Origin: Cylindrodendrum hubeiense | Taxonomy: Eukaryota; Ascomycota; Sordariomycetes; Hypocreales; Nectriaceae | DNA: 23,493 bases | Direction of reading: 5' to 3' | Assembly (NCBI GenBank): GCA_014621425.1 | Contig: JAANBB010000546.1 | Coordinates: 1-23,493, forward strand | Shown here: in pieces, positions 18,306 to 23,493 of the stretch | How the letters are laid out: each line of letters begins with the position of its first letter | Numbering within the stretch: the stretch's first letter is position 1 | The notes under the pieces: model-generated | Told to the model about the DNA's origin: nothing | The model's input: the letters and a program-made list of their open reading frames with translations, nothing else | Databases searched by the model: none | Position numbers and translations under genes: made by a program

Positions 18306-21034
18306 TCAAATCCCAAGACTTTTCACGCATGCCCAGAGGATGACTGGTACAATGACATTATCGTTCCCGCCCGTCAGGACCGTCTCCGTAAGACTCGCCA
18401 TCGAGGCACACATGCCGGCATTCCGAGCGCTCACGGCGATGCTGGCCTGCTCGTTAGTGGCGGGCCAGCCGCCTATTTGGAGCCAGATCTTTGCGGCAGC
18501 TATGCCGATGAAGACGGCGACCGCAAATGCGACACTGCCTTCGAGGCTCTTGCCGCCACCCCAGAGCCATTTCCTACGGCCGTAGCGGCGGCCGATGAGA
18601 GACGCAGCCGCGTCTCCTAGACCGACGCAGATAACGCCCGAGACCATGCTGACATCCTTGGTGGGAACCTCCCATCCAACGAGATAGTCTGAGCCGGTCC
18701 GGGGAAGAGAGGCGAGGCCCAACCAAAGGGGAATGGCGCAACCGATGAGGAGGAAGATGTGAGAAATGACGACTGGACCTCGGAAGTCCCTGCCGTCAAC
18801 GTAAGGTGCGAGGAAGGATGCGATTGGTTTAGATAGTGGCGGCAGCTGGCTTGCTCTCAGCAGATCGAGGATCAGGAAAACGGCCAGGATGAGCGAGAGC
18901 GCCAAGGCTGCAAAAGTTGGGTCGACAAATGTTGCCGGAAGAAGCATGCCTACCATCATGAAGTGGAAGACCTTCCGCCTTGTGTCGACCTCGTAGATCT
19001 CCTTTAGGCGGAAGACGATGAGCAGCCCGACAACAAGAATGCCGAGCCAATAGGCGCTGATTAGTAGTCTTGTATTTGCTTCTCCAAAATCATTGTGGCG
19101 GACATGCTGCACCCAGCCCAGGTGGCACTGATGGTCATCGCCATCTGGCCGCGTTGGTAGACATATCCACCTCTCCAAGTTGGCGTGAATAACTTGAAAC
19201 CTGAACCAAGGTAGGTCGCCAAACATATATCCTAATGCCCATCCGATAGGTTCATTGCCATCGAATGCAAATTTCTCGAGGTATGTGCGGATACCAACCA
19301 GTGCTATGGCCAGAATGCTCGCGTATACATATCCTGCATAGAGCCACTTTCTCAAGGTTGCCTGACCTTGGGACAGCTTAAAGAAGGGCCGAACGGACAA
19401 TGAGGTGGCCCGCTTCCTCCGGCCGGATGGGGTATGTGTCGCATTACGGCGAACAACGCTGTCGATATATGGCAACGTGTGTCTTCGCATAAAAGAATTC
19501 CCATTCGCAAAGGCAGTCTCGCCTGTTGTGGGAGAGGAGGGGAGGCTGTCAACATCCGGTGACACCTCGCCGGCTCCGAATGTGCGGACTTTTGACAGTC
19601 TCTTAAACAACATAGGACCTGCTTCGTCTTCGGATGATCCCTGCGTGTCATAAGTGGCCTCCTCATAATTTGAGCCCAGCAACTCATTCTTCATACGCTG
19701 CAGGGATAAAAGGTGCGTGATCCTCTTCAAAATGGGCACATCTTGAGAGCCGGAGACTTTTCGGAATCGCCATTTTGGGACCCTTGCCAGGGCGATACCC
19801 CACCGAATGACGGGAGCGCAGAACAGGAGCACGCCCAGCCCACCTCCCCAGAGGAGAGCTTTCAGAACCAGGGCCTGGGGAGAAGAGGCCAAAAGTAAGA
19901 CATTAATGAGTGCAACTGACAAGAGCTGAAGCTCGGATGTCAATAGGCTGGTCGTGGTAAGATGATGCAGCACCACACACAGTGTCTGGTGCAAGGGGTA
20001 TAGTAATACAGCCGTCTCCTCTGATAACAATGGGAGCGCGGAATTGAATGATAGGTGATCCTTATATGCAGCACCCCAGATCAAGGGCAAGCAGGTGAGC
20101 CCCCAGAAAACGACATCGTATGTAGCATACGGATCGACTTTGGGTACAAGCTTCTGCGGGATTGAGCAGATGCTTAAAATAATATTGGGAAGTACTCCCG
20201 CAGGATTGTTGGCCGACACGAGGAGGGACACGAACAGCGTGATCGCAGGGGGGTACAGTAGAGGGGCTGGATCGAAATTCGTAGGAAGTTTGAGGGGAAT
20301 CCGTCGTGAAGGAGTGCCCTTGCGGTATGCGGAGGCCGTAACTCGGAGAGGGTAGAGGATGAGAAGACTCGTGTAAGATATACTAAGGAGCTTGATGTCT
20401 GTAAAGTGTTAGATGACGCTGATCATGAAACATGGAAACAGATCTGCATACCTTTTCCCCAAACATCTAATAATCGGGACACGTCTGGATTCGAAGCAAC
20501 CATGACACCAAGAGCCAGGACAATGCCGGCCTCTGTAGCTCGTCGCGCAACGACCCTCTTCCGGCGGATGGCATCAAATACCCGACGAGGTTCCGACATA
20601 CCATCCGTTGAGAATGCCTTGTCCACAATTCGAAGCCGCGCACCGTCTACATCTTGCGTACCCGGGGAAGGCAGCGGCGTTGAGGTTCCCGAGAGAGACT
20701 CATTGAGACCTCTCAATCCCTTGTGAGGCTTGGGCTTGGGCGCAGGAAGCCCCTTCCAGAAGTGTTCATCATCGGCTTCGGAGCCGCTGTCGCTAGACTG
20801 CGGCGAGTCCTTGGCTACCGGGGCAGGGTACGCCGTGGGCGATAAAAAGTCCCCGCCATTGTCCTGCTTGGTCGTGTGCGCGGAACCGTTGTGTCGAGCG
20901 AAGCGGTCGGAAGGGTGGGGGAGGTCGGCATTTTGGTGATGGTAAGGGTGGGGAGATCGCGAGAGAGCTCTCAAGCTGTGCTGTTCGTCGGGGTCGAGAG
21001 CATTCAGCGACTCGGGGCTAAGATGCTCGGGCAT
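18306..21034 (-). CDS. sec59: Dolichol kinase SEC59
   Basis: Exons 21034-20452 and 20398-18306 encode 891 residues around a 53-bp intron. Dolichol kinase uses CTP to phosphorylate dolichol at the ER membrane, supplying dolichyl phosphate for N-glycosylation, O-mannosylation and GPI anchors. The C-terminal third carries the family signature: DTRRKVFHF at 666-674, VGLGDAAASLIG at 786-797, then RRKWLWGGGKSLEGS to ~816, the proposed CTP-binding region. Many hydrophobic helices fill 165-400 and 550-890. The N-terminal ~160 residues are Ser/Pro/His-rich and probably cytosolic. A second polar loop (~430-540) contains Ser/Thr-rich sequence and basic RRKR. Yeast Sec59 is much shorter, so the N-terminal half is an expansion, as in other filamentous fungi. 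The ATG at 21034 follows CTCGTC. Confidence 0.95.
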
Positions 21035-21710
21035 GACGAGGCAATCGAGGGTGCCAGGGGACCATTGATGATGGCAGAGGAGCGAATGCGCATGGGGGAG
21101 AGACGCGTTCGCTGGAGGTACGTAGGTGGCTTCTCAAGACGCTCCTGGCAGCGAGCTTCACGGCGGCGATGGAATCCACACCGATAGTGGTGTTGACAAG
21201 GTAGACGATAGACCGTCTTTCTTCATCATGTGAAAGTGGCCTCTAGATGGGGCGACCGTTTCGTCACCTTCAATTATCAGTCAGCCAAGGCGCGCTGAGC
21301 CAACGAGATGGAGCGAGCTAGCCAAGGCACAGGCTTAACAGGAACCAAGACCAGCCACAGCAGTGCGTCACGTGAACCGAGGCTGAGCGGAAGATTCGTT
21401 AGCGGCATCGTCACGTTGGCGTCAGCGATGGAGGGTTTGCAGAGGGTGGTATTGCATCCTTGACTTTTGGTATGCTGCACGAAGTACATAGAGTTGTGTT
21501 ACGTTGTGCTGGCGACGGGCTACATGACAGCATGCGATTGAGGATAGCATGGCATGCCGACAAAAGGGGAAATGGCGAATTCTCGGCCACCATCACCAGC
21601 CAAGACCGCTGAGACACGCGAGCACCTCGGATCGACTGGTTGAGATCAACGAGACTCCTGCACATGGTGTATAATTATAGAAGATCGTGCGGAAAGTAGC
21701 CCGAGAGTCG

Positions 21711-21750
21711 CATCGCACATCACGCATCGCACATCGCACATCGCACAGCA
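21711..21750. repeat. CATCGCA short tandem repeat
   Basis: Five to six imperfect copies of CATCGCACAT / CATCGCA run together in about 40 bp, interrupted once by CACG. It lies ~680 bp upstream of the SEC59 start codon, in gene-free sequence. Confidence 0.85.
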
Positions 21751-21824
21751 TCGTCTTGCAAGTACCGGGGCATCTTGTGGATTGCCACGGCTGATGGCTG
21801 CATGCTGCCATCTGAGGGGTGCAT

Positions 21825-21842
21825 CTGCAGCCAGCGCTGCAG
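21825..21842. repeat. Perfect 7-bp inverted repeat with 4-nt loop
   Basis: CTGCAGC and GCTGCAG flank a CAGC loop, giving a perfect hairpin with two PstI-like palindromic arms. No T-run follows, and terminators of this kind are not used by fungal Pol II. It could be chance or a protein-binding palindrome. Confidence 0.6.
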
Positions 21843-21872
21843 ACCTGGACGCGACCTCGATTGCGGTGCCAG

Positions 21873-21891
21873 TGACACGTCAGACACGTCA
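21873..21891. repeat. Direct repeat GACACGTCA twice
   Basis: The 9-mer GACACGTCA occurs twice with one base between the copies. Each contains an ACGTCA core like the CRE/bZIP half-site and an E-box-like CACGT overlap. It lies ~840 bp upstream of SEC59. Motif only; regulatory function is inference. Confidence 0.45.
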
Positions 21892-23493
21892 GCCAAGGTC
21901 GTCGACGGCGTATTATCTAGTCCAACTGATTCCAGCTTGTCAGGGCCTGCTGGTTAGTCCTGTAGGCTGTACCCGAGGGGCTTGAACCCCAAGGAATAAT
22001 ACTGGAGAAATGGAGACCACTGGCATCCAAGCCCTGATCTCCGGGCGAATGCTACCACTCGTCGATGATGGAGGTTTTCGAAGCGCGATGTTGTTGTCGG
22101 GAGGGCCTCGCTCGGTACGAGGTGCTATGTAGAGACACGAAGCATACGCTCACACCACCTCCACATAGTCAGCGACGATACGATTCATATTACCAATTGA
22201 CTTGCGGACTCGGGCGTCCGCACGATCCCGATGCAAACGCGGGAATCAGACTATGGGCGGACTCCGTCACGACTCTATTTTCACGCTCCGATGGAAGCGC
22301 CAAGTCCTGAGTCGTGGTGGCGTGTTTGAAGTTTTGGAGGGTTGGCGGTTGCTCGCTCTGGCTGGCTCATGTGAAAAGCCATCGCCTTCAGCTCTCCCCT
22401 AGCGAGACACCGATCACGACAACACAGCCTGGTACGACCCATTTGCTCCAATGTGGTGGCTGGAGCTCTGGGACACGGAAGGCGTCCGGCAGTCACAACG
22501 AGACAGAGCAGCCGTCCGTCCATTGGACTGGGAATGTCTCCGCATCGCACCAAAGTCCATTTTTGGGAACCCAAGTCTGCCCCAGCCTCCCCAAAACAAC
22601 ACACCTCCGAGCTTATTCATAAGACACCACTGCGGACATGCAGCCCGAGATTCGCCGTGCCAACTTTGGTGACGATGTTTAAAAGTTGCACAATATGTGA
22701 CGGATACTATAGAAACGAAAACCGGAGTTTATGGTTGCCCAGGCCGATCGCTAGTTGTTGAGCCGCCAGATCCGGGTGCTCCATCCATGGTATTCTTGGC
22801 AGCCGAAGCTAGCAACACGGGCTGTCCGAGCGGAGCCTCTGACCATGGGGCCATGAACTGATCGCACGGCCGGACGGTCGGTCGTGACCTTGACAGTTTG
22901 GGACACGGACGCTGTCTATTATCGGGATGTCGACTCAGACACCCTGCCTGTCCATCGTTGCTGTGAACGTCCCGGCGGGGGGGGTGACTGGGGCACTTAT
23001 TGGCAATGGAGGCGCTGTACAATATGCTGTCTCGGTCGGAGCTTCAGACATCCAGAGACAAAAGTCGGAGAAGGACCCTCTTCTCCCCCCGCCGCTTATC
23101 ACAATCATAGAGCTGAGAGCTGAGGTCTGGACTGTGACCACAGCTGCAAGTGCTCCGCGGGGCAAGCTTCTCGTTGGCTACCACCGTGTTGCTTCTGCGT
23201 GCTTATGGCCAGGCTGGGACATCCCATGCAACAGCGCGCGTCTTTCCGTCCCGGGCTGCTTACGCGTGGAGCTCAGGCTGGATTGTCGCTGCAATGTGCG
23301 TCCATCGACAATAGCAAGGCTAGGGCCAGGGACCAGGGGGTGGTTGTCAGGAAACCCCAAGGTGGCCGGCCGCCGTGGAAGGTCAACAAACTTGCCAAGA
23401 AGACTGGCGGACAGGGGGGAAGAGGAGACAAGGGACAGGGGATAACGGACGGGGCATCGAGAAGCTCTGGCTGCCTGGGTCCAATGGGCTGGG

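Larger units (their letters stand above)
21035..23493. other. SEC59 upstream region and gene-free right end
   Basis: In these 2.46 kb I can support no gene. The first few hundred bases must contain the SEC59 promoter. Open frames exist (for example 172 codons at 22927-23445), but they overlap equally long antisense frames, show no domain and look like GC-rich noise. Short repeats lie at 21711-21750, 21825-21842 and 21873-21891. The right end (23400-23460) is purine-rich (GGGGGGAAGAGGAGACAAGG). An upstream region of a gene beyond the window is possible. Confidence 0.5.

Noticed and set aside
21970..22050. tRNA-like B box (GGGTTCAAGCCCC on the minus strand)
   Set aside because: The T-arm-like word is good, but the fifth stem pair is mismatched, and I could not find a matching acceptor stem, D arm or anticodon arm in the upstream 60-90 nt.
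22927..23445. 172-codon plus-strand open frame near the right end
   Set aside because: GC-rich, with antisense frames beneath it and no domain, signal peptide or conserved pattern. A real exon cannot be excluded but is not supported.

Overview
The window reads as nuclear DNA of a filamentous ascomycete, most likely Eurotiomycete (Aspergillus/Penicillium type). The signs are protein-coding genes broken by very short introns (43-70 bp, GT..AG, often with a CTRAY-like branch site), compact intergenic regions, and recognisable fungal housekeeping proteins. I find nine protein-coding genes and no convincing tRNA, rRNA or transposon. One gene is cut by the left edge.

Left third (1-8.5 kb), accessory-looking. 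A very large intracellular type-3 copper (tyrosinase-like) protein runs on the minus strand: at least 1298 residues in seven exons, 3' end outside the window. About 640 residues of unrecognised N-terminal sequence precede its copper domain. Divergent from it, across a 1.15-kb intergenic region, is a four-exon gene for a 405-residue protein I cannot assign to a family. A small intronless gene for a four-helix membrane protein (169 aa) follows. The divergent pair is the best candidate here for an undescribed functional unit; a link to secondary metabolism is inference only.

Middle (8.5-12.5 kb). A 1.6-kb gene-free stretch holds a 39-bp perfectly alternating purine/pyrimidine tract. It leads into a type II membrane-anchored GH16 endo-beta-1,3(4)-glucanase with a PPxY motif in its cytosolic tail. 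TIM22, the mitochondrial carrier translocase channel, lies convergent to it.

Right part (13-21 kb), core genome. In order: a Myb/SANT-like putative nuclear protein with three 13-residue repeats (minus); the mitochondrial phosphatidylglycerophosphatase GEP4 (minus), head-to-head with the origin recognition subunit ORC2 (plus); then dolichol kinase SEC59 (minus), convergent with ORC2. The last 2.4 kb (21035-23493) hold the SEC59 upstream region, short tandem and inverted repeats, and no gene I can support.

All exon boundaries were derived by hand from reading-frame continuity and GT/AG signals. Every complete gene model sums to a whole number of codons with a terminal stop.
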